Of a stretch of 64,000 nucleotides of DNA, positions 1 through 9,201 are shown in pieces. The first letter of the stretch is position 1, and each line of letters opens with the position of its first letter. Position numbers and translations under genes: made by a program. The notes beneath the pieces are model-generated. The model had not been told where the DNA came from. It saw only the letters and a program-made list of their open reading frames with translations, and searched no databases. The DNA lies in NCBI RefSeq assembly GCF_041435355.1, contig NZ_CP108442.1:7748501-7812500 (forward strand), in the 5' to 3' direction. This DNA comes from Streptomyces sp. NBC_01276 (lineage in GTDB: Bacteria; Actinomycetota; Actinomycetes; Streptomycetales; Streptomycetaceae).

Positions 1-513
1 GCCCTTGTACGCGGCGAGGGTGGCCAGGGTGGCGATGACCGGGTTGACCCGGCCGTAGACGATGACCGCGCCGTTGAGCAGCCCGGCGAGCAGGCCGGTC
101 CCGAGGGCGGCGGCGATGCCGAGCGGGGCGCTGGATCCGGTGGACGTGTAGACCATGGCCGAGACGACCGAGGCCAGGCCGACCTGGGAGCCGATGGAGA
201 TGTCCAGCGCGCCGCAGATGACGACGACGGTCTGGACGAGGGCCAGCAGGCCGGAGATGGTCACCGCGTCGCCGATGACCTTGAAGTTGGCCCAGGTCGC
301 GTAGGCCGGGTTGAGCCAGCCGAAGAGGAGCAGGACGAGGACCAGTGCGGCGACGAGCCCGAGGTTCTGGCCGCCGAGGGCGCCGACGGCCGTGCCCAGC
401 CGTCGCCCCGCCCCCGGCGCGGCGGCCGGCTCCGGATCCGGCTCCGGTGCGTGCGGGGGCGCGGCGGCGCCCCCGGACGCCTGGTCCCCCGTGGTCGCCG
501 ATTTCGCGTTCAT
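1..513 (-). CDS. Sugar ABC transporter permease, N-terminal part
   Basis: First 171 codons of an inner-membrane permease of the RbsC/MglC/AraH (BPD_transp_2) type; the rest lies beyond the left edge. A Pro/Ala-rich cytoplasmic N-terminus of about 48 residues is followed by four hydrophobic segments (about 51-68, 83-102, 110-124 and 130-153), with the family-typical GALDISIG at 101-108. It would form the channel for the sugar delivered by the lipoprotein encoded at 2114-3157. The ATG (511-513) overlaps the TGA of the upstream ATPase gene as ATGA, so the two are probably translationally coupled and made in fixed ratio. Confidence 0.9.
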   Translation of the reverse strand, partial: MNAKSATTGDQASGGAAAPPHAPEPDPEPAAAPGAGRRLGTAVGALGGQNLGLVAALVLVLLLFGWLNPAYATWANFKVIGDAVTISGLLALVQTVVVICGALDISIGSQVGLASVVSAMVYTSTGSSAPLGIAAALGTGLLAGLLNGAVIVYGRVNPVIATLATLAAYKG

Positions 514-2117
514 GTGAGCCCTCCGTCGGTCGGTATCGGCGTCGGCGTGTGCTGCGGTGCGGGCGCCGTCGTGGTCAGGTCGTCGGCCATGGCCAGGGCG
601 AGGACCGCCTCCTCCGTGGCCGCGGCGCGGTCGAGCTCGCCCGTGATCCGGCCCCCCTGCATGACGAGCACCCGGTCGGCGAGACCCAGTACCTCCGGCA
701 GCTCGGAGGAGATGACCAGGAGCGCCACACCGGCGCGGGCCAGCTCGGCGATGATGCGGTGGATCTCCGCCTTGGCGCCGACGTCGACCCCGCGCGTCGG
801 TTCGTCCAGGATCAGCACCCGGGGCCGACGGGCCAGCCAGCGGGCGAGTACCACCTTCTGCTGGTTGCCGCCCGACAGCGTGCGCACGTCCTGTTCCGTG
901 GAGGGCGTACGGATCCGCAGCCGGCCGCCGTACTCGCGGGCGAGTTCCCTCTCGGCCGCCCGGCGTACGAAACGCAGCCGGCGCAGGCGTTCCAGGACGA
1001 CGAGGGAGATGTTGTCGCGGACCGACCGGTCGAGGAACAGGGCCTGTTCCTTGCGTTCCTCAGGGGCCAGCCCGATGCCCGCGCGGATCGCGTCGGAGGG
1101 CCGTCGCAGCCGCAGCTCCTCGCCGAGGACCGAGACCGTGCCGGCGCGCAGCGGGAGGTCGCCGATCAGGGCCCGGGCCAGTTCGGAGCGCCCGGCGCCG
1201 ACCAGTCCGGCCAGTGCGACCACTTCCCCGGCCCGGACCCGCAGGCTGATGCCGCGTACGTCGTCGGTGGTGAGCCCGCGTACGTCGAGGACGATCCGGC
1301 CGGTGGGCGCGCGGTCGCGGGCCGGGGCCGCCGAGAGGTCCCGGCCGACCATCATCCGTACGATCTCCGCCTCGTCGGTGGCCGCGGCGTCGCGCGTGCC
1401 GGCCAGGGCCCCGTCGCGCAGTACGGCCACCCGGTCGGCGAGCCGGAAGATCTCCCGCATGCGGTGGGAGACGTAGATGACGGCGATGCCCCGCGCGCGC
1501 AGTCGGCGGATCAGCGCGAACAGGGCCTCCACCTCGCTCTCGGAGAGGGAGGAGGTGGGCTCGTCGAACGCGACGACCTTGGCGTCACCCGTCAACGCCC
1601 TCAGGATTTCGACGAGTTGACGCTGGGCCGGGGTCAGTCCGATGCCCGGGGTGTCCGCGTCGAGGACCTGGTCGAAGCCGATCCGGACGAGGTCGTCCAC
1701 GAGCCGGCGGCGCAGGGCCGCCCGGTCGAAGCGGCGGGCGCCACGGGTGGGCAGGGCTCCGAGGTAGACGTTCTCGGCGACGGTGAGGTGGGGGACGATC
1801 TCCGGCTCCTGGGGGATGAGCCGGATGCCCGCCCGCCGGGCGTCGGCGGGGGAGCGGAGCCGGACCGGGGCCCCGTCGACCTCGACCGTGCCGGAGTCCG
1901 GCGGGTGGTCACCACAGACGATCTTCAGCAGGGTCGACTTCCCGGCGCCGTTCTCGCCCATGAGCGCGGTGACCGTACCGGCGGGGAAGTCCAGGCCGAC
2001 GCCCCGCAGGGCCCGGACGCCGCCGAAGCTCTTGGCGATGCCGGTCACGCGCAGCCCGCCGGCGGGCGGACCCGCGGACGCCGCTCTGTCGGACGCCGCC
2101 GAGGGAGGCCGGCTCAC
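510..2117 (-). CDS. Sugar ABC transporter ATP-binding protein (double ABC domain)
   Basis: A 535-residue cytoplasmic ATPase with two ABC domains in tandem, the architecture of RbsA/MglA/AraG importers of pentoses and hexoses. The first domain has Walker A GENGAGKST at 54-62 and DEPTSSLSE as Walker B. The second has a degenerate Walker A (GLVGAGRSE), signature LSGGNQQK and DEPTRGVDVG; such asymmetry is normal in this family. The GTG start (2115-2117) overlaps the stop of the binding-protein gene as GTGA, and the stop overlaps the permease ATG, so binding protein, ATPase and permease form a coupled operon. The substrate cannot be told from this subunit; the neighbouring alpha-galactosidase suggests galactose or a related sugar. 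Confidence 0.93.
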   Translation of the reverse strand: MSRPPSAASDRAASAGPPAGGLRVTGIAKSFGGVRALRGVGLDFPAGTVTALMGENGAGKSTLLKIVCGDHPPDSGTVEVDGAPVRLRSPADARRAGIRLIPQEPEIVPHLTVAENVYLGALPTRGARRFDRAALRRRLVDDLVRIGFDQVLDADTPGIGLTPAQRQLVEILRALTGDAKVVAFDEPTSSLSESEVEALFALIRRLRARGIAVIYVSHRMREIFRLADRVAVLRDGALAGTRDAAATDEAEIVRMMVGRDLSAAPARDRAPTGRIVLDVRGLTTDDVRGISLRVRAGEVVALAGLVGAGRSELARALIGDLPLRAGTVSVLGEELRLRRPSDAIRAGIGLAPEERKEQALFLDRSVRDNISLVVLERLRRLRFVRRAAERELAREYGGRLRIRTPSTEQDVRTLSGGNQQKVVLARWLARRPRVLILDEPTRGVDVGAKAEIHRIIAELARAGVALLVISSELPEVLGLADRVLVMQGGRITGELDRAAATEEAVLALAMADDLTTTAPAPQHTPTPIPTDGGLT

Positions 2118-3157
2118 TTGCAGCCGAACCCGGCGTCGCGCCACGTGGTGGCGTCGACCATCCTGGTCGGGGCGAAGGCCTCGGGGGCGAATTCCCTGCC
2201 GTTCTTGATCTTGTCGTACATGGCCTGCACCGCCAGCCTGCCCACCTCGTCGCCCGGGATGTAGAGCGCGGCCCTCATCCCGTTGTCGGCACCGGCCTGC
2301 CAGTCCTTGCAGGCGAGATAGGCCCCGAGGCCGATCCCCGCGATGTCCGCGCCCTTGACGCCCGCGTTGTTCAGCCCCTTGACGCCACCGGAGACGTTCT
2401 CGTCGTTGCAGCCCATGACGACCCAGTGCCGGACGCCGCGGTTCGCGGTGACCGTGGCCTCGACCTTGGCCTGCGCGCCCGCCGGGGTGTTGTCCGTGCC
2501 GAGTTCGACGGTCTGGACCTCGGGGCCGCCGGCCTCCTTCCACGCGGACTTGGCTCCGTTGATCCGGTCGGTGCAGACGGTGGTGTCCTGTTTCCAGGCG
2601 TAGACGATCCGGGTGTCGGCGGCGCTCCAGCCGGCCTTCGTGAACTCGGCCGCCGCGCGCTTGCCGACCTCGGCTCCCATCTGGGTGCCGGAGAAGCCGA
2701 CCCGTGCCACCAGATCGGCCTTGTCGCACGCCGTCGGCTTGGGGCCGCCGGCGCACACCTGGTCGTCCGAGGTCAGCAGGGGAACGCCGGCCTTCCTGGC
2801 CTCGGCGGCGACCTGGGGGCCCACCGCCGACTCCGGCACCACGATGATGATGCCGGAGTTCTTCTGCGCGATCGCGGACTTGACCTCGGTGATGGTCTTC
2901 GAGGCGTCGTTGCCGAGGTTGACGACGGTGAGCTTGACGCCCAGCTCCTCGGCTTTCTTCCTGGCCCCCGACGCCTCGGAGACGAAGTACTCCTGATCCC
3001 CCTGTTTCTGCAGGTAGGCGATGGAGACCGGGCCGCTCGCCGGCGAGCCCGTCCCCGGGGCGGAGGCAGGCCTGCCGGAGGAGCAGGCCCCCAGGGCGAG
3101 GGTCAGGACGAGGGCGCCGGTCAGGACCGCGCCACGGCGGTACGGGTTCACGGACAT
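2114..3157 (-). CDS. Sugar-binding lipoprotein of an ABC importer
   Basis: A 347-residue extracellular solute-binding protein of the periplasmic-binding-protein-like fold used by RbsB/AraF importers. Residues 1-25 are a lipoprotein signal ending in the lipobox LGAC (Cys25), so the mature protein is anchored on the outer face of the membrane. The family core follows, including a VVMGCNDE segment. The ATG has GGGAG about 8 nt upstream. It lies 137 bp after the alpha-galactosidase gene on the same strand, separated by a strong hairpin, and overlaps the ATPase gene downstream. Galactose, arabinose or a related monosaccharide released by the GH27 enzyme is the likeliest ligand, but this is inference. 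Confidence 0.9.
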   Translation of the reverse strand: MSVNPYRRGAVLTGALVLTLALGACSSGRPASAPGTGSPASGPVSIAYLQKQGDQEYFVSEASGARKKAEELGVKLTVVNLGNDASKTITEVKSAIAQKNSGIIIVVPESAVGPQVAAEARKAGVPLLTSDDQVCAGGPKPTACDKADLVARVGFSGTQMGAEVGKRAAAEFTKAGWSAADTRIVYAWKQDTTVCTDRINGAKSAWKEAGGPEVQTVELGTDNTPAGAQAKVEATVTANRGVRHWVVMGCNDENVSGGVKGLNNAGVKGADIAGIGLGAYLACKDWQAGADNGMRAALYIPGDEVGRLAVQAMYDKIKNGREFAPEAFAPTRMVDATTWRDAGFGCK

Positions 3158-3247
3158 GTACGGGAACTCCCTGTTCGGGGCGGACGGGCGGACGGGCGGA
3201 CGGCGGGCAGGCGGACGGCTGGCCGCGGGTGCCGACGGCTGTGGATT

Positions 3248-3285
3248 CGGCCCCGCGACCGGTCGACGGACCGGTCGCGGGGCCG
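3248..3285 (-). terminator. Hairpin between alpha-galactosidase and transporter genes
   Basis: A perfect 17-bp stem (3248-3264 with 3269-3285) around the 4-nt loop GACG, starting 9 nt after the alpha-galactosidase stop. There is no clear T-run, as is usual in high-GC actinomycetes. It probably terminates or attenuates the upstream message, so the transporter genes may be expressed at a different level from the enzyme. Confidence 0.6.
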
Positions 3286-3294
3286 GACGCCGCG

Positions 3295-4986
3295 TCAGGC
3301 GCAGGTGAGCCTCGGGCCCGCCCAGTCCGCGTGGTCGTGGTCGACGCCGTTGCCGCCGTCGGTGACGACGAGCTTCAGCGTCTGCCCGCCGGTCAGGTCG
3401 GCGGTGAGCCTCCTGGCCGCGTCCGCCGTGGTGACCACGCCGCTGTCGGCGACCTTCACGGTGTCCCGGTAGATCTGGAAGGCGACCGCGCCGATGAAGG
3501 CGCTCTCGTCGTCGACGCCGACGTCCACCGTCAGCCGGGTGCACCGGCCGCCGAGGTGGTAGGTGACGGTGCTGGGCGCGTGGACGCCGAGGCCCTTGGC
3601 GTAGACGGCTCCGTTGACGGTCAGGGCCCGGCCGTCACCGGCCGCCCGTTCGCCGTTGCTGCGGTCCTTCTCCGCCGGCCCCCAGCCGCTGCTCACACCC
3701 GTCCAGGAGAGGTCGGACAGGTGGGAGGTGCCGGACGGGGGGAGGGGGAGCGGGCCGGGCGTGATCCGGTAGGCGACGGTGGCGTGGGAGGGGACGGAGA
3801 CGCTGATCGTGCCGCTCGTGTTCGTGGAGACGGCCTTGGTCCACAGGTCCTTGAGGGCGTACGGGCCGCGGCTGCCGATGCCCAGGGCGTCCATGGTGGT
3901 GGAGACGGTGGACGCGGACCCGGTCTCGTTGGTGAGGGAGACCGCCCGGTCCCCGTTCTCCAGCTCCTTCACCATGACCACCAGGCCGCCGGAGTCGGAG
4001 ACCACCGTGCCCTGGCGGCCCAGCGGATCCTGGTCGACGGCGATCACGTCCGGATTGGACAGGATCTCGAAGGTCTCGGCACTCGCCTTGCGCAGGTCGG
4101 TCCCGATCAGCAGGGGCGCCGACATCATCGACCAGAGGGTGAAGTGGGTCCGGTACTCGGCGGCCGTCATGCCCCCGTTGCCGACCTCCAGCATGTCCGG
4201 GTCGTTCCACCGGCCGGGCCCGGCGTACGGGGCGAGGGGCTGGTTCCGGTGTGCGATGTCGATCATCGAGGACCAGCTGTCACCGATGTCACCGGTGGTG
4301 CGCCACAGGTGTCCGAGGGGGGCCGCCCACTCCCAGGGCTTGTTCTCGCCCCATTCGCACAGGGAGAAGACGATGGGACGGCCCGTGTTGCGCAGGGCGT
4401 CGGCCATGTCGGTGTAGCGCTTCCTGGCGTCCACGCCCCAGTTGTTGCAGTTGTCGTACTTGAGGTAGTCGACTCCGAAGGAGGCGAAGAGGTTCGCGTC
4501 CGCCTGCTCGTGGCCGAGGCCGCCGGGGAACCCCGCCGTGTCACAGGTCTTGGTGCCGGCACTGGTGTAGATCCCGAACTTGAGGCCCTTGCCGTGCACG
4601 TAGTCGGCGAGCGCCTTGATGCCGTTCGGGAAGCGGGCCGGGTCGGGGACGAGGTTGCCCGAGGCGTCCCGGTTCGGCAGCGCCCAGCAGTCGTCGAGGT
4701 TGACGTACCGGTACCCGGCCGCCTTGAGCCCCTTCGCCACGAAGAGGTCGGCGATCTCCTTGACCATCGTCTCGTTGAACTCGGCGCGGCAGTGGGTGGA
4801 GTTCCAGTTGTTGAACCCCATCGGAGGGGTGAGGGCCTGGCCGTCGGGCGCGGCGGCGGCCGGGGAGGCTCCGGCGACGATCGCCGTGGCGGCGATCGCG
4901 CCGGCTCCCGCCGCCGGAGCCAGTAACGGCAGTGCCGCGAGGACCGCCGTGAGGCGGCGGGAGAGAACGCTTCGTAACGTGGGCAC
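3295..4986 (-). CDS. Secreted GH27 alpha-galactosidase with C-terminal NPCBM domain
   Basis: A 563-residue secreted glycoside hydrolase. Residues 1-46 form a long signal peptide ending in ASPAAAA. The GH27 TIM barrel follows, with NLDDCW (96-101), the nucleophile region YLKYDNCN (Asp178) and the acid/base region RWNDPDM (Asp262/Asp264). A beta domain and then an NPCBM-type carbohydrate-binding module (about 420-563) complete it. GH27 enzymes release terminal alpha-galactose from melibiose, raffinose or galactomannan; a few actinomycete members are beta-L-arabinopyranosidases, but the DD pair in NLDDCW fits the galactosidases. The start is GTG with GAGGAG about 6 nt upstream. It heads the locus that continues with the ABC importer and is divergent from a DeoR regulator. 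Confidence 0.93.
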   Translation of the reverse strand: MPTLRSVLSRRLTAVLAALPLLAPAAGAGAIAATAIVAGASPAAAAPDGQALTPPMGFNNWNSTHCRAEFNETMVKEIADLFVAKGLKAAGYRYVNLDDCWALPNRDASGNLVPDPARFPNGIKALADYVHGKGLKFGIYTSAGTKTCDTAGFPGGLGHEQADANLFASFGVDYLKYDNCNNWGVDARKRYTDMADALRNTGRPIVFSLCEWGENKPWEWAAPLGHLWRTTGDIGDSWSSMIDIAHRNQPLAPYAGPGRWNDPDMLEVGNGGMTAAEYRTHFTLWSMMSAPLLIGTDLRKASAETFEILSNPDVIAVDQDPLGRQGTVVSDSGGLVVMVKELENGDRAVSLTNETGSASTVSTTMDALGIGSRGPYALKDLWTKAVSTNTSGTISVSVPSHATVAYRITPGPLPLPPSGTSHLSDLSWTGVSSGWGPAEKDRSNGERAAGDGRALTVNGAVYAKGLGVHAPSTVTYHLGGRCTRLTVDVGVDDESAFIGAVAFQIYRDTVKVADSGVVTTADAARRLTADLTGGQTLKLVVTDGGNGVDHDHADWAGPRLTCA

Positions 4987-5079
4987 GGACGGCTCCTCGG
5001 AGTGGGGGTGCGGGAGAACGTGTGCGGAAATGCGCTGATGGGGCGTGATGCCCGGTGGAAGCCGTCAGAACCGAACGGA

Positions 5080-5227
5080 TTTCAACGGGAACGCCCACAT
5101 CACACTGCGGTTGCCAGGAGCATGTCAAGGTGCGGAACCGGGCCAATCCCAGGACGAGTTGCCCGCCGGCCCCTTCGGAGAGGCGGTGTTGAAACCTGTT
5201 GACGTCTGTGGGATCGGTCAGGATGCT
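5080..5227 (+). promoter_or_regulatory. Divergent control region: inverted TTTCAAC/GTTGAAA pair and DeoR-gene promoter
   Basis: TTTCAAC (5080-5086) and its exact inverse GTTGAAA (5188-5194) lie 108 bp apart between the divergent alpha-galactosidase and DeoR genes. Immediately after the second copy is a promoter candidate for the regulator: TTGACG (5199-5204), a 17-bp spacer, and GATGCT (5222-5227). Two separated half-sites would suit a DeoR repressor that loops DNA to control both directions. The sites are seen; the role is inferred. No clear promoter for the alpha-galactosidase was found. Confidence 0.4.
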
Positions 5228-5272
5228 GTGGACGACCGGGGACGCGCGTGCCCGAGGAGAGGAGTCCGACGC

Positions 5273-6088
5273 ATGACCGATCCCGGCAGTCTGCTGGCCC
5301 ACCAGCGCCGCGCCCTGATCCTGGAAGAGGTCCGCAGGCGGGGCGGGGTGAGGGTGAACGAGCTGACCCGCACGCTGAACGTCTCCGACATGACCGTCCG
5401 CCGGGACCTCGACGTCCTCGCCCGCGAGGGGCGACTGCGCAAGGTGCACGGCGGCGCGGTGCCGGGCGGCGAACCCAGCAGTCACGAGCCCGGGTTCGAG
5501 GCCAAGTCCGAGTGGGAGACGGCGGCGAAGACCGCCATCGCCCGGACGGCCGCCACCCTCGTCACCCCGGGTTCCGCCATCGCCCTCTCCGCCGGCACCA
5601 CGACCCACGCGCTGGCCGGAGAACTCACCCGGATCGCCGGCCTCACGGTGGTCACCAACTCGGTCCGTACGGCCGAGGTGTTCGAGGGCGCCCGCAGCGC
5701 CGGGAGCGGCACCACGGTCATCCTCACGGGCGGCATCCGCACCCCCTCGGACGCGCTCGTGGGGCCCGTCGCCGACCAGGCCATCCGGTCCCTGCACGTG
5801 GACCTGCTCTTCCTCGGCTGCCACGGGCTCGGCGCCGTCACCGGCCTCACCACCCCCAACCTCGCCGAAGCCGAGACCAACCGGGCCTTCCTGTGCTCCG
5901 CGCGCCGCGCCGTGCTCCTCGCCGACCACACCAAGTGGTCGGCCGTCGGCCTCACCACCTTCGCCACGCTGGAGGACATCGACGTACTGGTCACCGACTT
6001 CCTCCCCAAGGACGAGGCCACGGCCGCCACCGAGCAGGTGGCCGAGGTGCTGCTGGCCCCCGGAGTGGCCGACGAGCGCCCGTGGTGA
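5273..6088 (+). CDS. DeoR/GlpR-family transcriptional regulator
   Basis: A 271-residue DNA-binding regulator. The N-terminal winged helix includes the diagnostic DeoR segment around SDMTVRRDLDVLAREG (about 38-53) followed by the LRKVHGGA signature; the C-terminal DeoRC sensor domain (phosphosugar-binding fold) contains the GTTTHAL and TNS segments. The ATG at 5273 is chosen because GAGGAGAGGAG lies just upstream and the protein then begins directly with the family N-terminus; the frame is open 76 codons further upstream but that part does not resemble the family. It is divergent from the alpha-galactosidase/ABC importer genes, and probably represses them until a sugar phosphate from the pathway accumulates. 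Confidence 0.92.
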   Translation: MTDPGSLLAHQRRALILEEVRRRGGVRVNELTRTLNVSDMTVRRDLDVLAREGRLRKVHGGAVPGGEPSSHEPGFEAKSEWETAAKTAIARTAATLVTPGSAIALSAGTTTHALAGELTRIAGLTVVTNSVRTAEVFEGARSAGSGTTVILTGGIRTPSDALVGPVADQAIRSLHVDLLFLGCHGLGAVTGLTTPNLAEAETNRAFLCSARRAVLLADHTKWSAVGLTTFATLEDIDVLVTDFLPKDEATAATEQVAEVLLAPGVADERPW

Positions 6089-6188
6089 GGACCGGCCCGG
6101 GGGAGGGTGCCGCACCCCGGATCCGTGTGTCGCGCGTCACATGTGGCGCCTTTGGGTCGCGGGGCCACCCCGCGTCCACGATGGGGCC

Positions 6189-7076
6189 ATGGAGATAGGC
6201 ATCGCACTGCCCCAGTACGGCACCCACGCGCAGGCCGCCCGGATCGCCGGCTTCGCGCGCGACGCGGAAGACGCGGGCTTCGACTCGCTCTGGGCGGGGG
6301 ACCGGTCGCTGACCCCGGTCGAGCCCAGCGACCTCTACCCGGGCCACACGCCGAGCAACCCGTACCCGCCCGAGTACCGCACCTTTCTGGACCCGCTCAC
6401 GGTCCTGACCGTCGCCGCCACTGCGACCACCCGGGCCCGGCTCGGCACGAGCACGCTCAACGCCCCCTGGTACCCGCCCCTGTTGCTGGCCCGCACCCTC
6501 ACCTCGCTGGACCTGGTCTCCGGCGGCCGACTGGACGTCGGGTTCGGCATCGGGTGGCTGCGCGACGAATACACCGCGGTCAACGCCGACTTCGGCCGGC
6601 GCGGAGAACGCCTCGACGAGATCCTCGACATTCTCCAGGGCATCTGGACCCGGGAGGAGTTCGAGCACGAGGGCCCGCACTGGCGCATCCCGCGCGCCCA
6701 CGTGGGCCTGCGGCCGGCGCAGCAGCCCCACCCGCCCGTCTACCTGGGCGGCTTCTCGCCCGCCGCGATGCGCCGGGTCGGACGCCGGGCCGACGGCTGG
6801 GTCGGAGCCGTCCTGCCGCCCGAGAGCCTGGCGGCTCTCTGGGACACCGCCCGGCGGGCCGCGGAGGAGGCCGGCCGCGACCCCGACCTGCTGCGCCGCA
6901 ACATCCGCTTCAACCCCAAGCCGGGGGTGTCGTACGAGGAGATCGCGGCGGTCCTCGCGGGGATCAGGGACACCGGTGCCGACGGCTGCTTCGTCGACTA
7001 CCAGCAGTGCGTGCGCGAACCGGACGAGGCGCTGGAGCTGGGCACCAAGGTCCTGGAGCTCGTACGGGCCGGATAG
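6189..7076 (+). CDS. LLM-class (probably F420-dependent) oxidoreductase
   Basis: A 295-residue luciferase-like TIM-barrel oxidoreductase. The start MEIGIALPQYG and the segments DSLWAGDRS, RLGTSTLNAP, LTSLDLVSGGRLDVGFGIGW and VYLGGFSPAAMRRVGRRADG are hallmarks of the actinobacterial F420-dependent branch, which uses reduced deazaflavin F420 instead of FMN. The substrate cannot be deduced. The ATG lacks a good Shine-Dalgarno sequence; CACGAT lies 6 nt upstream, so a leaderless transcript is possible. It stands alone between a DeoR gene and a repeat protein. Confidence 0.88.
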   Translation: MEIGIALPQYGTHAQAARIAGFARDAEDAGFDSLWAGDRSLTPVEPSDLYPGHTPSNPYPPEYRTFLDPLTVLTVAATATTRARLGTSTLNAPWYPPLLLARTLTSLDLVSGGRLDVGFGIGWLRDEYTAVNADFGRRGERLDEILDILQGIWTREEFEHEGPHWRIPRAHVGLRPAQQPHPPVYLGGFSPAAMRRVGRRADGWVGAVLPPESLAALWDTARRAAEEAGRDPDLLRRNIRFNPKPGVSYEEIAAVLAGIRDTGADGCFVDYQQCVREPDEALELGTKVLELVRAG

Positions 7077-7085
7077 TGGTCCGCC

Positions 7086-7117
7086 ACCCCGGCGCCCCCA
7101 CACCCCGGCGCCCCCAC
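7086..7117. repeat. 16-bp tandem repeat, two copies
   Basis: The 16-bp unit ACCCCGGCGCCCCCAC occurs twice in direct tandem (7086-7101 and 7102-7117), within the 136-bp spacer between the oxidoreductase gene and the repeat-protein gene. Confidence 0.7.
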
Positions 7118-7212
7118 ACCCAGGCCCCCAGGTCCCGGCACCCTGTGCCCGTGGCCCGGAACCCCTCGGGAGAGGATGGCCGGGAGCACGAGGACGAAGG
7201 GGCGCGGGGGAC

Positions 7213-9201
7213 GTGAGCGACGACAGGCTGCGGGATCGCGAGGGCTACGAGGCGCTACTGGCCTCCATGGGGCTGGAGCCCCTGGGGAACTGGTGGCTCC
7301 CGGGCATACGGGAGGCCGCCACCGCGCGACGGCTCCTCGCCGTGGCGGCGGCGGCCGGCGAACCCGCCGCCGGCCCGGCCGAAACGGCCGGACTCCTCCT
7401 CGGCGGCGGCCGCGAGTTCCTGCTCGCGTTCGACGGGCTCCGGGCCCCACGGGGCTGTACGGGCAAGGCGTGGCGCCGGGTCCGGATCGGCGCCGCCGAT
7501 CCCGTCGCGGCCCTCGCCGGCATCCTCACCGGTGCGGATCCCGATCCGCGGGGCCTGCTCCTCGCCACGACGGACGGTGACACCGTCGCACGGGTGACCG
7601 CCGGTCCCGGCGCCCCACGGCCGCTGGTCCTGACCGGGGTGGGCGCGCGGATCGACGCGGCGGCCGAGGCCGGGGCCCGGCAGGGCGCCGAGGACGCCGC
7701 CGCGGCCTGGGACGCGTTCCTGGCGGGCCCCGACCCGTCCCCGGCACTCCTGGAAGCCTGGGCCGAGGGCCTCTCCTCCAACCCGAGCACCCCCGGACCC
7801 GTCCGCCGGGAGCTGGTGCTCCCCTTCCCCGAGCTGTGGGGGCGGCTGCCACCCGACGAATTCGTGGAGACGGCCCTGGCGCAGGCCGATCCGAAGGCCG
7901 TGCTCAGGGGCTTGGAGAGGGGGCTGCGGCTGACCCCCGCCCATTGGGACCGGCTCGTCCACGCGGCCGCGACCGAACGCGAACGGTGGCTGCTCACGAT
8001 GCTCGCCGTCGAATGGCGGGCCGCCCTGGAGGAAAGCACCTGCGCCCTGCTGGCGGCCGATCCCTCCACCCGCGTCCGGGCCGCAGTCGCAGGCCTGACC
8101 GGACTCCCCGAGCGCCGGGCCGCCCTGCTGGCCGAGGACCCCGACGCCGGGATCCGGGCGACAATCTGCCGGACCTCCTGGTCCGTACTGTCGGACGAGC
8201 GCCGCCGGGCCCTGCTCGCCGACGGGTCGGCCGCGGTACGGAAGGCGGCGCTGCTGCGCCGCGCCGAGGACCGGCCGCTCTCCCGCGAGGCCTTCCGGCG
8301 CGAGGAGCCGGGCGAGCGGGCCGTCGAGACCTGCCGCCTCGCCCCGGAGCTCGTCGAGCACCTCCTCGCCGGCGGCGACGTGCGCCTGCGCAGGGTACTC
8401 GCCGCCAATCCCCGCCTCGACCCGGAGAACGTGGCCCGGCTGGCCGAGGACCCGGACGACCGCGTCCGCCACGCGGTCGCGCTCCGCGCGGACATCACCG
8501 AGGAACAGCGGGCCGCGATCCGCGTGGACGTCGATCCGTCCGGTATGTCCACCGCCCTGCCGTGGGTCGCGGACCGCCACGAGGACCCGGAGGCCATGCG
8601 GGTGCTCGCCGCGTCCTCGCACGTCCTGGTGCGCCGGAGCGTGGCCCGCGCCCGGCGGCTCCCGCCGGACGTGGTCCAACGGCTGGCGTGGGACACCGAC
8701 CGGGTGGTGCAGCTGTTCCTCGCCGAGTCCTGCGAGGACGCCCCCGCCGAGATGCTGCTGCGGGTGTGGACCTGGTGGACCGGCAGCCTGTCGTCCCCCG
8801 GGCGCCCCCGTACGCACCCCAACTTCCCCCGCGAAGGCCTGCTGCGGTTCGCGGACGATCCGCACGGACGGATGCGCCGGCTCGCCCTGGACGATCCGCA
8901 GTCGCCCCCGGAGCTCGTCTCCCGCTTCGCCGGGGACCGCGATCCGGAGGTGCGGTACCGGGCGGCCGAGGACCCGCGCCTGTCCGTCGCCGACGCGATC
9001 CGGCTGAGCGACGACCCGGTCGGCTCCGTCCGCGCGGCCGTCCTGCGGCACGGGCCGCTCCCCGCGGTCGTGCTGGCGGAGAGCCTGATGGACCGGGATA
9101 CGGTGGTCCACGCCGCCCGAAACCCGGGCATCCCGCCCCACGTGGTCCGCGCCATGGCGGCCCGCTGCGCCACCTTCACCGCACCGGTGAAGGGAGCCTG
9201 A
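7213..9201 (+). CDS. Large HEAT/leucine-rich-variant repeat protein
   Basis: A 662-residue cytoplasmic protein without signal peptide or membrane segments. From about residue 270 onward it is built of helical repeats of 20-odd residues, recognisable from recurring D-P/D-x-x-VR-x-A-V/A units such as DPSTRVRAAVAG, DPDDRVRHAVALR, DRDPEVRYRAA and DPVGSVRAAVL; these resemble HEAT or LRV repeats, which act as protein-binding scaffolds. The N-terminal 200 residues are not recognised. The GTG start at 7213 follows a G-rich ribosome-binding stretch. Its 3' end overlaps that of the NACHT gene by 26 bp on the opposite strand, so the two convergent genes share their terminal sequence. No enzymatic function is evident. 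Confidence 0.8.
   Translation: MSDDRLRDREGYEALLASMGLEPLGNWWLPGIREAATARRLLAVAAAAGEPAAGPAETAGLLLGGGREFLLAFDGLRAPRGCTGKAWRRVRIGAADPVAALAGILTGADPDPRGLLLATTDGDTVARVTAGPGAPRPLVLTGVGARIDAAAEAGARQGAEDAAAAWDAFLAGPDPSPALLEAWAEGLSSNPSTPGPVRRELVLPFPELWGRLPPDEFVETALAQADPKAVLRGLERGLRLTPAHWDRLVHAAATERERWLLTMLAVEWRAALEESTCALLAADPSTRVRAAVAGLTGLPERRAALLAEDPDAGIRATICRTSWSVLSDERRRALLADGSAAVRKAALLRRAEDRPLSREAFRREEPGERAVETCRLAPELVEHLLAGGDVRLRRVLAANPRLDPENVARLAEDPDDRVRHAVALRADITEEQRAAIRVDVDPSGMSTALPWVADRHEDPEAMRVLAASSHVLVRRSVARARRLPPDVVQRLAWDTDRVVQLFLAESCEDAPAEMLLRVWTWWTGSLSSPGRPRTHPNFPREGLLRFADDPHGRMRRLALDDPQSPPELVSRFAGDRDPEVRYRAAEDPRLSVADAIRLSDDPVGSVRAAVLRHGPLPAVVLAESLMDRDTVVHAARNPGIPPHVVRAMAARCATFTAPVKGA

Noticed and set aside
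3295..4986. Beta-L-arabinopyranosidase function for the GH27 enzyme
   Set aside because: The NLDDCW motif keeps the Asp pair of alpha-galactosidases; the alternative remains only as a caution.
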